The notes beneath the pieces are model-generated. The model ran no database searches. It saw only the letters and a program-made list of their open reading frames with translations, and had not been told where the DNA came from. From Sistotremastrum niveocremeum HHB9708 (taxonomy: Eukaryota; Basidiomycota; Agaricomycetes; Sistotremastrales; Sistotremastraceae): a DNA stretch of 64,000 nucleotides. Location of the stretch: positions 62,001-126,000 of the forward strand of contig KV419422.1 of assembly GCA_001630475.1 (NCBI GenBank). Direction: 5' to 3'. The first letter of the stretch is position 1. Each line of letters starts with the position of its first letter. The position numbers and the translations under genes were made by a program. Positions 1 to 11,600 of this stretch are shown one piece after another.

Positions 1-468
1 AAGAAGATGGCTGCTCATCAGGCTCATCAACTTGCGGATCAGAGATACGGAGGAGGAACTGGATGGGAATATGCTCAATCCCAGGGCGGGTATGCTCAAG
101 AATATCAATATGGTGGATATGGCGGCGGCGGCGGCGGTTATGGGGGAGGAGGGGGCTATGGGGGCGATCCTGGATATGGAGGCGGAGGCGGAGGCTACGG
201 AGGTGGTGGTGGCTATGGAGGCGGCGGCGGCGGCGGTTATGGAGGGGGAGGAGGTTACGATGGTGGTTACGGAGGAGGCGGAGGTTATGGCGGAGGAGGT
301 TATGCCCCTCCTCCTCCACAAGGTGGATATTACCCGCCTGGAGGAGCAGGTGGCTATGGCGGACCACCCCCAGGATATGGAGGACAACCTGGATACGGAG
401 GAGGATATGATTCAAATTTCCCACCACCGGAACATCACCATCACCACCACCACCGCGACGAATACTAG
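1..468 (+). CDS. Gly/Tyr-rich protein with His-rich tail (3' end only)
   Basis: The reading frame is open at the window edge (AAG AAG before the first ATG at 7), so this is probably the last exon of a gene that begins outside. The visible 155 residues are low complexity. A stretch of GGGGY-type repeats (about residues 40-100) is followed by a Pro/Gly/Tyr segment, then a run of seven His and a final RDEY before the TAG at 466-468. Such Gly-Tyr-Pro tails occur on fungal C2-domain, annexin-like and RNA-binding proteins, but no folded domain is visible here, so the family cannot be named. The codons mix GGC, GGA and GGT freely, which argues for selection on the peptide rather than a simple DNA microsatellite. 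Confidence 0.7.
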   Translation, partial: KKMAAHQAHQLADQRYGGGTGWEYAQSQGGYAQEYQYGGYGGGGGGYGGGGGYGGDPGYGGGGGGYGGGGGYGGGGGGGYGGGGGYDGGYGGGGGYGGGGYAPPPPQGGYYPPGGAGGYGGPPPGYGGQPGYGGGYDSNFPPPEHHHHHHHRDEY

Positions 469-643
469 TCACTTACAATCTCACCTGACGTATATGTGCA
501 TCTCATCTTCCTGTACCATAGTTATGTCGTTTTGCATTGGAATTCCACAACTGACCGACGAGGTGCTATTTGTATGTTCATTTTGAAAATGTTATACTGT
601 TGATTGGCTACTTCTGTCTGTCATCGAGATATGTTGGGTGAAA

Positions 644-3367
644 CTAGATTAAACCCAGGTCCTGGAAGCAGAATCAGAGAAGAGTGTAGCATTTCGCAGA
701 TCAACGCACCTTCTGAATAAGTCTCCTCGCAATCGGGTGGAACCTCTCACGACTACTCTCGAATGTCTTCTTCGCAAGACCCTCATCAACCTTCTTCAAC
801 CCTCTAAACGTAGGCCTACAAAATTTCATCCGTCCCTTCACACCTCCACTCTCGAATTTCTCATCCACGACCCATTCAGCTACTTCTTCTTTGATCGAAG
901 GTCCGGCGGGGGATGCGAGTGCCAGTTCGTAGTATCTGAATCGGAGTTCCACGTTCAGAGTTGATCGGAATCCATAGACGTCACCCAAAAGGTCGATGTG
1001 GGCTTTCGGCAATGGTGCTAAGACTTGTAGACGTTCAAGGAAGACGACTGAGGGAGGGTGAGTGTGAAGACGATGTGACAGGACAAGGCCCACTCTTTTG
1101 ATTTGTGTTAAAGGCTTCGACGTCTGATTTCTGGAATCCGACAGTCGAAGGATCTGCAACTAGGCGCGAGGTATCCCATCGTGCGGCAAGAGCAAAGGCC
1201 TCCTCGGCGAGCGTCGTATCAAATGCATATTCTTCCGGTAGCTTCAAGCCTTCACCATAGAACCACGCCTACAGCGTACGTCAGCTCGCGTTCCAGTTAC
1301 GAAGACCAACATACATTCCAATCGATCTTGTCCAACACATCTGCCACAAGACTCGGGTTATGTTGCTTGAAATAAGAAAAAAGATGATCCTTCCACTGAA
1401 AGGTGTTGATACTCTTGCCGATGTAGGTCGAGACGTAATCTTTCACGTAAGGCAAAAATACCTCCGGACCACCAAGTGATCTCTCTACAAACGGAATCAG
1501 GCTTACGTCTCTTTCTATATGGAGGAACGTACCGAGATAATATATGAAGTTAGAGCCCTTTTCATAAGGGATTTTGGAATAGGCGTCGTCGGGATCTTCG
1601 CCGTATTCGAAATCGATAACAAGTCTCTGATATTTAGGTCTATCCTCGTATTGTTTCAGAGAATCTTGCAATGACTTGAAATCCATCAAGAACGAGAAAT
1701 CGCGTTCTTCTTGGCCGTGGAGGACGCGGAGAAGCATTCTTTCCATGTATGTCGTCCAGCCTTCATTGAGCCAGAAATGGGAAGAATCGGCTATTTGATT
1801 TACGGTCAGCGTGCGTGGCCACGTTTTTCCCCAGGAAGGAGAAGCTTACCTTGAGTCACCTGAACTCGTGTGAGAAATTGATGACTGAGGATTTAGAGAG
1901 CAGATACTTACCCCGTTTCCGAACCATGAATGCTGTAACTCGTGAGCTACAACATCAACCAAGGCCCGATCGCCCGAAAGAAGTGCTACAACGGATCAGC
2001 CGCTGTATCCCAGGAAAACACATTCTTTTTCGTACTGGGCGTCAAAAAGGTTAAACACGCATTTTCCTAAGAAATAGGAAAAGTGTGAGATGCCAGTAAA
2101 TCATGAAATCGAAGACGCGCGTACCATACCGCCGTAGGGGAAAGACGGAGGAAGAACTACCATCTCATACACACCAAATTTGTACGGGATAGCAAGTTTC
2201 TCAGCCTCGATCATGAATCTGGTAATACACATGTGAGGTTCAGAGAAGGAAATCTTGGCGCATATACGAACTCACTTTGGTGTATCTTCGCAGAATTCCC
2301 AATGGGCTGCATCGATGACTTCAGGTTCTGCCCAAACACCGGTGGTCCAATCTTTTCCGGGGACTGTTTCGAAGGGCTTGTAACGAACATTTCCCGAGGC
2401 GATGGCGATCAGGTAGGAAGGGATGGGCACGGGCTGGTATTACATCATGTTAGGTGTGAGGCAGACGATGGACGGAAAATAATAATCCGCACCTGTTTGT
2501 AAGTGTAAACCACAGACTCCTTTCCGATCTCCTTTCCATCATGCGCCGGACCCGTTGATGGTGGAGAAACTCGGATCGCAGACAAGAGGACAGGAAGAAC
2601 TGAAGTAACTGATGCTGCCCATGTCTATAGGCGCCAACAATAAATACGAGTAGACCTCGCAATAATGGAAGGTGCGCACGATTTTTACAGATGGGCTATC
2701 TGGAGAAATAAATATGAGAAGTTAGATCGCGGTTATCTCGGGCAAGTTGTTGCATATACCTTGTAGCGGGACCAATGAACGAGCGTGGATGGGCTGGCAT
2801 TGGCTGAACAGATATGGGAAAAGCCTTCCAGCAGTTTGCCTTTCGGATGGTCAGGATCGAGGGCAAGGCTTTAAGGAGGCTTTAGATGACTTTACTCTTT
2901 GTCAAGCCATTGGAGAGCTGTGCAGTCCTTTGTGGTTTCGTACACGATACGTATGGACAGCTTTGTTCCAGCCGACTGAGGGTGTTTTAGCGAGATACGA
3001 AGCGGCGAACCCATAACCTCATGGTGCTTTCCAACAGTAAACTGGAGATCAGGTACCTGAGATGAGCGTATCGTTCCCGGAAATTGTGCTAGGAGCGTAC
3101 CGGAGCGGACTCGCCCTCGACCTCGACTTTATGTATGTCAAGAAAGAGAGTGTCGACTCTATAGACATGATCCAATCAACATCTCGGCGATGGTCATGAC
3201 CGAAAGTGGGAAAGCTACATGAATTCCTGTACGCCGTCCTCGTTGACGATGGCAGAGTGGGTTGCGTGCCCTGTTATCGCTTTCTTGGTCCAGTCGAGTT
3301 CCCAGACGAGATCAACATGCTGGGAGGCGATGGCAAGGTAGTTTGACTGAGTGGTTGGGTCAGGCAT
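644..3367 (-). CDS. Leukotriene A4 hydrolase-type M1 aminopeptidase
   Basis: A zinc metallo-aminopeptidase / epoxide hydrolase of peptidase family M1, LTA4H subfamily, probably cytosolic or nuclear. The ATG at 3367 begins [13 protein letters not shown], followed by the family's N-terminal beta domain ([10 protein letters not shown]). Spliced exons give [14 protein letters not shown], the substrate-binding [19 protein letters not shown] and the zinc site [10 protein letters not shown] (HELQH at 1930-1944). Next come the third zinc ligand in [10 protein letters not shown] and the conserved [13 protein letters not shown] (about 1540-1570). The C-terminal helical domain (RGRMKF-type motif present as [10 protein letters not shown]) ends in an 18-nt last exon, 644-661. 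That exon follows a 48-nt intron and gives the tail QKDLGLI, close to the human ending. Reading through instead would stop at 701. Length is about 650 residues, normal for the family. It diverges from the hypothetical gene at 3796. Confidence 0.93.
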
Positions 3368-3795
3368 CTGCTCGTCTTTGCTATCGACGCCGATGAGTTC
3401 GGGAATCAAGGGTCGTTGCCGGGAACACGTGTTGATCGCCTTGGATGGACCCTCCTGCCACAACGGACGATAGAGGTCTAGTTTCAGGCCTAGCACTCGC
3501 TGCCTCCAAGCGCCTTGAGCCAGGCCCGCGCAGAATACTGCCATCCCGTCTGGACCATCTTTCCCAGTTGATCGCACTCGTTTGCATCCATTCTCGACCG
3601 CTTCAAAAGCCGAGAGCCATGATCATGCGATTGCAGAAACCAGCTCATCCTTTGCCTCCAGCTCTGCGCTGCCTTGCCGTCCCGAGCAGAGCCTAGTCCT
3701 CGACTCATCCACCTCTTGTGAATATCCTGCTCCATATTCTACCCACTCCGTCCATTCTCAAACAATCCAGATCATCTCTTTCGTCATCCAAACTC
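3368..3795. promoter_or_regulatory. Shared divergent promoter of the LTA4H-type gene and the 3796 gene
   Basis: 428 bp lie between two divergent start codons. The palindrome AACACGTGTT at 3424-3433 contains a CACGTG E-box, a typical fungal bHLH site. No clear TATA box is visible. The role is inferred from position only. Confidence 0.4.
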
Positions 3796-4305
3796 ATGCC
3801 ACCAGTTCTCGACGCTCGAATGGGTCAACACGCCGGCATGTACAGACCCATAGACATCGATCACCTTGCACCAGATCCAGACGAAGATCGCGAGGTCAAG
3901 ATCTGCATCTCCCGTGCCCGCCCCGACGACCGCGCAAGAGACCGCCACTGGCGGATCGTCTGGTCGACGAAACAGACGATCGAAGGCGCAAACGCGTATC
4001 GGGTCTTGCAGATTGTCCAAGAGCGCGGATGGAACATTTACACCAACTGGGGTCCCATGACAAAATATCTCGACTGTTCGCCGGGATCCGGTCAACTTTC
4101 AAACCCTTGTGTGTCGATAACGACGATCAATCTCGCTCGTCGACGTATATTGGAATCGATCGCACTGTGCACGCCTCCGGTCTCTCCAAATTCCGGCGGC
4201 AACAGCCAGGATTGGGTCGCGTCCGTCCTTGCGCAGGCCGTCGGTCGGGGAGTCATCAGCAGACAGCAGATGGAGGCTGCGATCGCCAAGGCCAGCCAAT
4301 CATAG
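3796..4305 (+). CDS. Hypothetical protein, 169 residues
   Basis: Single-exon frame starting at ATG 3796 (MPPVLDARMGQHAG). An in-frame ATG at 3718 lies further upstream, but the sequence before 3796 is Ser/Leu-rich and unlike the rest. The body contains RHWRIVWSTKQTIEGANAYR (about residues 52-71), then VQERGWNIYTNWGPM, and a helical C-terminus (QDWVASVLAQAVGRGV). The pattern of a His-Trp strand followed by a short loop and a Trp-containing strand recalls small basidiomycete-specific proteins of unknown function. I cannot assign a family. There are no membrane segments and no signal peptide. Other frames overlap on both strands but have less protein-like composition. Confidence 0.55.
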   Translation: MPPVLDARMGQHAGMYRPIDIDHLAPDPDEDREVKICISRARPDDRARDRHWRIVWSTKQTIEGANAYRVLQIVQERGWNIYTNWGPMTKYLDCSPGSGQLSNPCVSITTINLARRRILESIALCTPPVSPNSGGNSQDWVASVLAQAVGRGVISRQQMEAAIAKASQS

Positions 4306-5520
4306 AACACGTAGAACACGTCGGTCACCCGCTCATTATAATTTCAACACTCGTCCTCATGCTTGTCTGATTTCAGGTTGCTCCGTTCACGATTGAGACC
4401 TCCACACGAACCTCTATACCCTGTGACACCGATGCACGCCGCTTTGAATTTCCCAGCTTTCGTCCACCATTACACTATCTACCGCTATTGCACTATTGGA
4501 ATCATATCACCACTGTATTTTGGATCATTCAGATTGTCGCGTGACATGCTATACGGCCCATTGCGTTTCAATTCACTTCCTGCGCCACTCGTCTCGATCA
4601 CAGGCCCTGTGACTTCATTTGCCCGGCAATCAAACTATAAGTGCCTCGAGAGCTTTGGTTGCCGTGTATTCCTATTCTACCATTGCGAAGGGTCGAAGTC
4701 TGATGAACAATCTACCGAGTCCAGTCCCGATCGCCTGGCCAGCTTTCGCCTTCTCACACCGGAGTGCATTTTAGATGCTTGTTCCTGGATGGCACACGGC
4801 AAAGGATGTGAGCGACGAATCACTCGCAAGTGATTGCAATTTATGCCTTCCGTCCGATCCAGTCCATGACACGATCAAATGCTGGGCACTTGGATTGCGG
4901 ATCTTACGAAAACTAGCACCCCAGAGAGAGGGGTCAGGCTAGTATGGTCAACCACCAGGGCCTATCTCACAATAGGAACCTGGAAAAAGCAGCAGCAACT
5001 CTCGTTCATTACGAGGCAGAAGTTAAGCTGCTCTGTAACAGATAGCCTTCTGTAGCCCAGGCACAGGAACTGCCGGCTTCTCTTCGGATAAATACAGATG
5101 TAGTCGGAAGCATATTTTCTCGTACCTTTATCTGATCCATTTCCTGAACAACGCCTACCGATTGCTCGACCTGAACGACTGTCGCACCACTATCGCAAAA
5201 TATAGCGCGAGGCCATAAGAAGAGTTGAAGAAGTTACGAATAATAGGAAAATCTCTCGTGGGTTTCGAAAGACGGTTAGATATGATTAGGGCCCTGAATT
5301 CGGAAGCAAAGTTCGAACTTGATGTCGAGTCAAGTGAAACAGCTCTTATTGGATCATCGATCAGCGTTGATTAGTGTCATTGGTTCTAGATTCAGCCTCT
5401 AGCAGTCGTCGTCGTCGTTCGGCAAACTCCACAGCCTAATCCACTATCGCCTACAACTACACACACAGCCTAGCTCCTACTGCTATTCAACTAGAAGTTC
5501 CGTTTGTTGAAATCTCTGGA
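4306..5520. other. 1.2-kb region without a supported gene
   Basis: One 156-residue frame on + (4363-4833) has no recognisable motif, and its composition is not convincing. The 5340-5520 part is probably the promoter and 5' leader of the gene starting at 5521. It is pyrimidine-rich near 5400-5500, with a short GTC trinucleotide run (GTCGTCGTCGT) at about 5407-5417. Confidence 0.4.
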
Positions 5521-7687
5521 ATGAACCATAAAACAACTTCAAAGCGATTCGTTCATCCGCCAACCGCGGGAAAGGACCTGCCGACGGACCCTCAGGCTCA
5601 AGACTTCCCGCAGGTCGAAGCGGCACTTGCACCGTCAGTTCTTGCATCGAATCCTCCTCCTAGCTGGTCACCCGCGCCGTCGCATTCTGTCCTTCCAAGC
5701 CCCTTGGTCGACGCAGCAGAGCAGAAGAAGTATACGGCCGTTGATGTTGCCAATCTCAATACAGTAAAAGTTGTCTATTTTGTGGTGAAGGACTGAGAAT
5801 TGAATGTAACATCATCAGATCATATCTCAAGGAATCAACACATCTACAGCAAACCGAACCTCAGCTCCTGAGAACGATTTGACGATTCGGGTGACCACCA
5901 CCGCTACATTCGCTTCCGACAAGCTTCACCAATCCATGGTCGCATCTCCCTTCATCGTAGCCGGACTGATATCGATCGCGGTGCTTCTCAGTGTTATTGG
6001 GTCCATCTTCAAATACCGGTCCTGGCGTCCTCGTCCTCATGTCCCGACATCTCGCTCCATGCCTGTGGATATCGCTCCTACTCCCAGCCCAGAAGCTCTC
6101 GTTCATGTCGTTCTACCGACCCCCATCGCTTTTCCGCCCATGGCACATCTACAAGCCAAGTTCGCTGACCTGGAGAACGATAGACTCGACAGGGGAAATG
6201 CTCAAGAGATGCTCCGGCTCATAGCAGCGAACGCGACTCTGAAATCCGATGACAAAGTCAAGTGCCAGGAAATGCAGCACATGGCAGCTTCACTCCAGGA
6301 GAAAAATGCATATATCACAATCCTCGAACGCCAATTGCAAGAAAAGACCCATGAAAACGCGTCCTTGCAATGCAAACTTCTCAGTTCAGAAGAAAATCTA
6401 CGAAAAAAGCAAGAGGAAGACATAAATCTTATGGATGACCTCAACGCTGCTATTTCTGCTCGGGAGGCTGCTGAAAAGGACGCAGCTGAAAACCAGTCCG
6501 TGAAAGTGATGCAAGACGTAATACTGGCGAGCACGTGCGAGCGCCTACGCGTGGCGGAGAACCAAATTGTAGACTTGGCCAGTCAAATCGACGACCTCCA
6601 GAGCCACAATGACTTGCCCATCCAAGTTCTGCAGGATCATATCGGAATAGAGGCTCCCTCGACATCATCTTCATCATCAATTTCATCCACTCAAATCGAC
6701 CCTTCCTCCGCTACGCTCTCAAGTTCGCCAAGCGACATCCACGACACCCAATCCGCTCAGAATATTCGTTGCCACCCTTCCTGTTTGAAAACGCTCGAGA
6801 GTAATCTTGTACTCGAAGACGAACTGGAGTGGAGAGAGCGTCAACTTCAGTACTCCCATGGTCATTACGTTGAGGACATGGTGGCTTCAAAGAGGGAGAA
6901 CAACCGGCAAGCCAAGGAGTTGGCCAAGTTGACGACTCGCATTCGAGAACTGGAGCTAGAGATTCTCAGAAGAGATGCTGTTGACGAGCAGATCACTGTT
7001 GCCGCTCAGAAATGTCGTACAGCTGAGGCAAAAGTCCAGGAGCTTCAGTATCGCCTATCCGAGCAAGAAAGGTTTGTGCCACCTTTGCCTTCTACAGGGG
7101 ACTCCTCCACATGTTCTTACAACTTTTCTCACAGAAATACCGGGACTCAACTCCGCTACAAGGACATAAAAATCGCTAAGGTCAAGGCCCAGATCAAGAT
7201 ACTCCTCTTCGGCAAGGAATCTGCCGCTCTTTCTTACTTGAGCGAGATATGGGAGCAAGCCTCGTCATCCATTGAGGAAACCGACGAACTAAAGCTCAAG
7301 ATAGCGAACCTCACACTTAGGCCTGAGCCATCCATCCCCCTCTCGCTCGGACAGATCGACGGAGCCATTGCCACCGAGCTGTCGATTCTACGCACCGAAG
7401 TCGGCTCGTACATGCTCGAGACCGCTCATCTTCGAGGACTTCTTGCATCTTGGACTGCCTCTAGCCCCACTTCGTCTGAGATTCGTCCCATTCCAGTATG
7501 CTTATCGATCGTCGATGATATGGCGAAAGCCATGGTCGACGTTGTGGGCTATAAAAGACGTTACGGTGTATTGGGCAAACAGGGCTTCAACGAGATCGAA
7601 CTTTCAGGCATCCAGGATGATACGGATCGTGGTCCAACCATTTCGAACCCATACAATACTCCTCTCCTTTCCCGTATCTCTCAGTAA
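5521..7687 (+). CDS. Single-pass membrane protein with long coiled coil, function unknown
   Basis: Two exons are clear. Exon 1 is 5521-5763 and ends before GTAAAAG. A 55-nt intron ends ATCATCAG at 5818, and exon 2 from 5819 stays open to the stop at 7685-7687. The product has about 703 residues. The N-terminal 100 residues are Pro/Ser-rich and contain N-glycosylation-type sequons (NTS, NRT) just before a hydrophobic segment at about residues 122-145 (SPFIVAGLISIAVLLSVIGS). After that come a basic stop-transfer KYRSWRPRP, then long heptad-rich stretches (about 175-300 and 375-460) broken by a Ser-rich linker. No signal peptide is present, so the topology is inferred as N-out single-pass. A second, optional 63-nt intron (7072-7134) would remove 21 residues without a frame change. 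I do not recognise the family. Confidence 0.7.
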
Positions 7688-8660
7688 TCGGGTTCGTTCC
7701 GCACGGAGGGCCGCAAATTTCTGATACTGACGCGCCGTTCTTGAAGGGTCTTTCGCTACACTTCCAACATATCTTGAGCTCGTCGTTTATGGCCCTGTGA
7801 CGATCTCGCCCTCGATCACTAGTGTATGCGTTGCGAGGTCAGTCTCGCACGCGGATCCATGCCTTTCATTCTTTTCCTCTCTGACTTGGACTGTCTGATC
7901 ATTATTTGCAGAAATTATTATGCGCAGCCTCAACGCAAGCCCAGTCGATCTCTCGTGTCTTGACGTCCACACTGACTTCTGCTGAACAAGAGATTCCCTG
8001 GCTCGGCCATAATTGTTGTGAATTTGGCTCCTTACCTCCGCGAACAGTGTCGTGCCTTGCCTCTCTTTGTTCTCAATGTGACTGCTCCGAATACCACCCT
8101 TCGAATGAGGCCTATTGTCCTGATCGCCAATCGTGGTCGCCTTGATCTTGCCGATTGGACTCGCCACTTCGATTAGAAAGCCACTCTGTGATTCAGATAT
8201 TCCAGTCACGGCCGCCGATGTCTCTTCTTTGCATTCAGCTCGAATCGCTTTCCGAACCCTATCATGATGTGATGATGTGCCAGACGGTGTCTCGACGCCT
8301 CAACAAACGCAAGAAATTTGCCGCTCTAGCCATTGTTTAGGAGATCAATCAGAGAGTTTGTCGAACTTATTATCGGTCTTCTTTATGTACCTGATCACGC
8401 GACAACGTCCTTTCTCGCATATTCGTATCCTCACATATATTTGATTTTGGTGTTACATCAGAATTGCAATCCAGCAAAATTGCGAAAGAGTAAATTGTGC
8501 CCCCGACTACTCTCGGGCTCAATTTGCCAAACGACCGCCCTGCAAGCATCGCGAAGACATGACCACAGAAGAGACATTACTTGATGACCTGATTATTTGA
8601 CAGTCTTGAAACGTAAACGACCTTCGTTCTCGCAGAGTCAGTGAAACAAGTCCTAGGATT
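7688..8660. other. Region without a supported gene; one orphan open frame
   Basis: Between the coiled-coil membrane protein and the 3' end of MSH4 there is no complete gene that I can support. On +, the frame 7976-8176 (67 codons) reads like protein: NKRFPGSAIIVVNLAPYLRE, then LPLFVLNVTAPNTTLRMRP. It has no start codon and lies just after a stop in frame. It could be the last exon of a gene I cannot assemble, or a decayed copy. An overlapping minus-strand frame (7787-8209) has no recognisable motif. Confidence 0.35.
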
Positions 8661-11600
8661 CTATTCTTCTTCCATTTCTTCAGATGGGTCATCGAGAGTC
8701 TCTGCGAGAGCCTTGACCGTATTCTGCTGTAAGCGAAGAAGGAAATCAGCCAAGTCTTTCTCGGGAAGCGTCGAGTGATCTCGGGCTTGAATAAGTTGCG
8801 TCCGAAGCTATTCATCGTTCCTAACATATCAGACGTTTCGGTCAACAACCAAGCGTAAAATTGTCACCCGAAGCATGATTCGTCGTCTTTGAAATACTTT
8901 GTCAGTTAAACTTCGTTTTTGAGCTTGCTCTTCCTTTGCCGATAGTTCGTAAGCTATTTGTTCCGCGTCTTCCAATATAGAGGGCGGGAGATCTGCCAAA
9001 CGAGCCAGTTCAAGTCCTGCATCACGAGTCAACAATCGGCATCAGATCAAGCTCCGTTTTCAACCATAATGCTTGTGTTCTTCGGATACACCATCCATGA
9101 TTCTGTAGGGATTAGTACGAGACGTTCAGCAGAAAATCGACTTTTTACTTGTATTGAAAAGTCATTCCGATGTTGGATGCCGACCGTCGCCCTTTCTGAA
9201 GAAGTGTGAGTTTATGATCACAATCGTCGAGACGGGTATGGCTCACCTTGACCGAGAGGTGCAAGCTAGATAGAGATCTGTTAGAGGGGCAGCGATAAGA
9301 AGACCCTAACACGTACTTGACAACGTTAGGGAACCGCGTCAGCGTTGTCGATATCTCTTTGAAATGCCTAAAGGAGGATGAGTAATCAAGTGTAATCAGC
9401 AAGGAATACGTGCGTAGCGAAGAAGACGAAGGACTATCCAAGGTCGACCGTTAGATGACTGACATCACAAATCAGTCATACTCACCTTCAGGTGAACCAA
9501 TTCCTCAGCAATAGCATATGAGATACCAAAGCCTTCCGTCGGGGAGGTCCCTCGACCAAGTTCATCGATAATGATCAGCGAATCAGCCGTTGCGTTACCT
9601 TTAATTGTTTTACGTCAGTATTGATGCGTTGATGAAGGATAACCGGTTGGACATACCAAGGATCATAGCGGTCGAGCTCATTTCATTCGCAAACGTACTC
9701 AGGCTCTTCTCCATGTCATCATCATTCGACAAACGTGTTAGTAGTGAGTCGTGGACTCTAATAAATGTACGTCAGAGCAGCGCTGGGAGCAAATCCACCG
9801 AGCGTACTTGAAACTGGCATATTCGGCGGGAACGAAAGACCCGCACATTGCCATAATCGTTAGAAGTGCAATTTGTCGAAGGTAGGTGCTCTTCCCTGTA
9901 CACATAAAGGGGGTTTATACGACGATCGGGAATCAATCAAGACGTGCTGACCTGACATGCTGGACACAAATGAGCGCACTGACATGAAAGCTGAAAGATT
10001 CAAGCGATCACTTACTTCGGTCCTTGAACAATTTGGAAGGTTGAAGCTGAAGACGCATATGCATCATTCGGCACAATGGTACCCGCTGCTTCGATCTTCT
10101 CTAAAATCGGATGACGACCTGCTTTGATGGCTAATGTTCCGGTAAACTCGGGGCGCACTGCGAAAGTTGATTTATGAAAGCGAATAAATGTTCAAATCAC
10201 GTTACCGTAGCTGTTGACTGCCTGAAACGTAAGGATGCTGATATGGATAAGATGGTCATAACCCACGAATCGTCACGTGTGCGAAGGACCACAGCATGTC
10301 AAGCAGCGCAATCTGCAAACAATCAACAAATTTCGATTGAGAAATAGACATAGATCACCTTTTCCGAGAGCATGTACAGGGCACCAACTTCAGCTACGAC
10401 AGATGCCACAAGTTTCCGTATGATTCTGGTAGAGTGACTTCAGCCCAGCACAATAGTTCTGTATAGACTGACACATACTGTTCGCTAAGAATCAAAGCCT
10501 CGTCTAGAGCATCTTTCATCCTGGCGTTTCGTTTCTTCTGCAAGACAAATTCAGGCATAGACCATACTAGCAATCGCAGACCTTACCAGTTGTATGTTGG
10601 AGAAAGTCATCCTCTGGCCCCTGGTTGACCTATTCCCGAATTCGCTCGGAAGTTCTCCTTGGAGATCTGCCTTGCGGATGCTGAACACGTAGCCTGATTC
10701 AACATAACTCAATTCAAGTGGGAGATCATATTGCTCCGAGAGCTCGGTTTTGAGCTGCATGATATCTCCGACGTTTTCCTTGTACGTTTCTCGAGCGACG
10801 TCAAGAAGTTTATTGTGTTCGGCCTAACGCATAATTTGAGCTTCGTCGCTTCAGACTGAGATTGACACAAAATACCTTCACAGCATATACCCTAGAATTA
10901 ACGGCATTCAATCCTCCGCCCTGTTACGTCGCTATAGGCGTCATTTTCGAAATTCAAAGATGATGAGCGTACCGTCTTCGGGATAGTCTCATCATTAAGA
11001 CTTTCTGAAATGAGTTCATCTAGTTCCGCAAATCGTTCATCTTGACAGATCTATAATAATTTAAGATTCATTGAAATGTTTCGTTCGATCCGAGACTCAC
11101 CTCGGCAATCTCGCGCAGCATGGGCGTCTTCGAGCCTACGAGGGCGTCATGAATCATTGGGACGACGCGAATCAGATTGCGAAGATTGAGCATCTGTGTT
11201 ATCCGGGCAAACGCGCTTTTTGCTGTGGAAACTTCGCGAGCTTCCGACGCGACGAGCTAGAGGGGTTAAGAGGATAATCCGAAAGCTGGGATATGATGAC
11301 ACATACCCCGCCGATGAGTTTGTCTAAATCTTCTTTGGCTAGAAGTTTCAAAGCATCTTTGACATTCTGAAACCGATCGTCCAATTTGACGAGCTCTGCA
11401 ATGAAGTGAGATCATTGGACAAGAGTATAGAATTCATTTACCATCCACAGCATCCAGCCGCTCCTCAATATGAGAATGCGCTACGTCCTTTTCGTTAGCC
11501 CCTTGACCCTAGGAGAAGATGAATGACTTCACAGGAATGAGGGGCCAGTAAGTTCATTCGAAGGAGGCGCGTTCCCATTGGCGTAAAAGTCTTATTGAGG

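Noticed and set aside
32-586. Long overlapping frame over the Gly-rich repeat
   Set aside because: It is a frame-shifted shadow of the GGN-rich repeat; its Met/Glu/Ala-rich composition is what a shifted Gly repeat gives.
3582-4370. 262-codon plus frame (MHPFSTASKAES...)
   Set aside because: Overlaps the 3796-4305 frame. It is Arg/His/Ser-rich with no ordered segments, as shifted frames in GC-rich coding DNA usually are.
4363-4833. 156-codon plus frame between genes
   Set aside because: No motif, no splice support, no regular hydrophobic pattern; kept only as part of the intergenic note.
5400-5420. Short GTC trinucleotide run as a microsatellite
   Set aside because: Only a few units; not enough to call a repeat.
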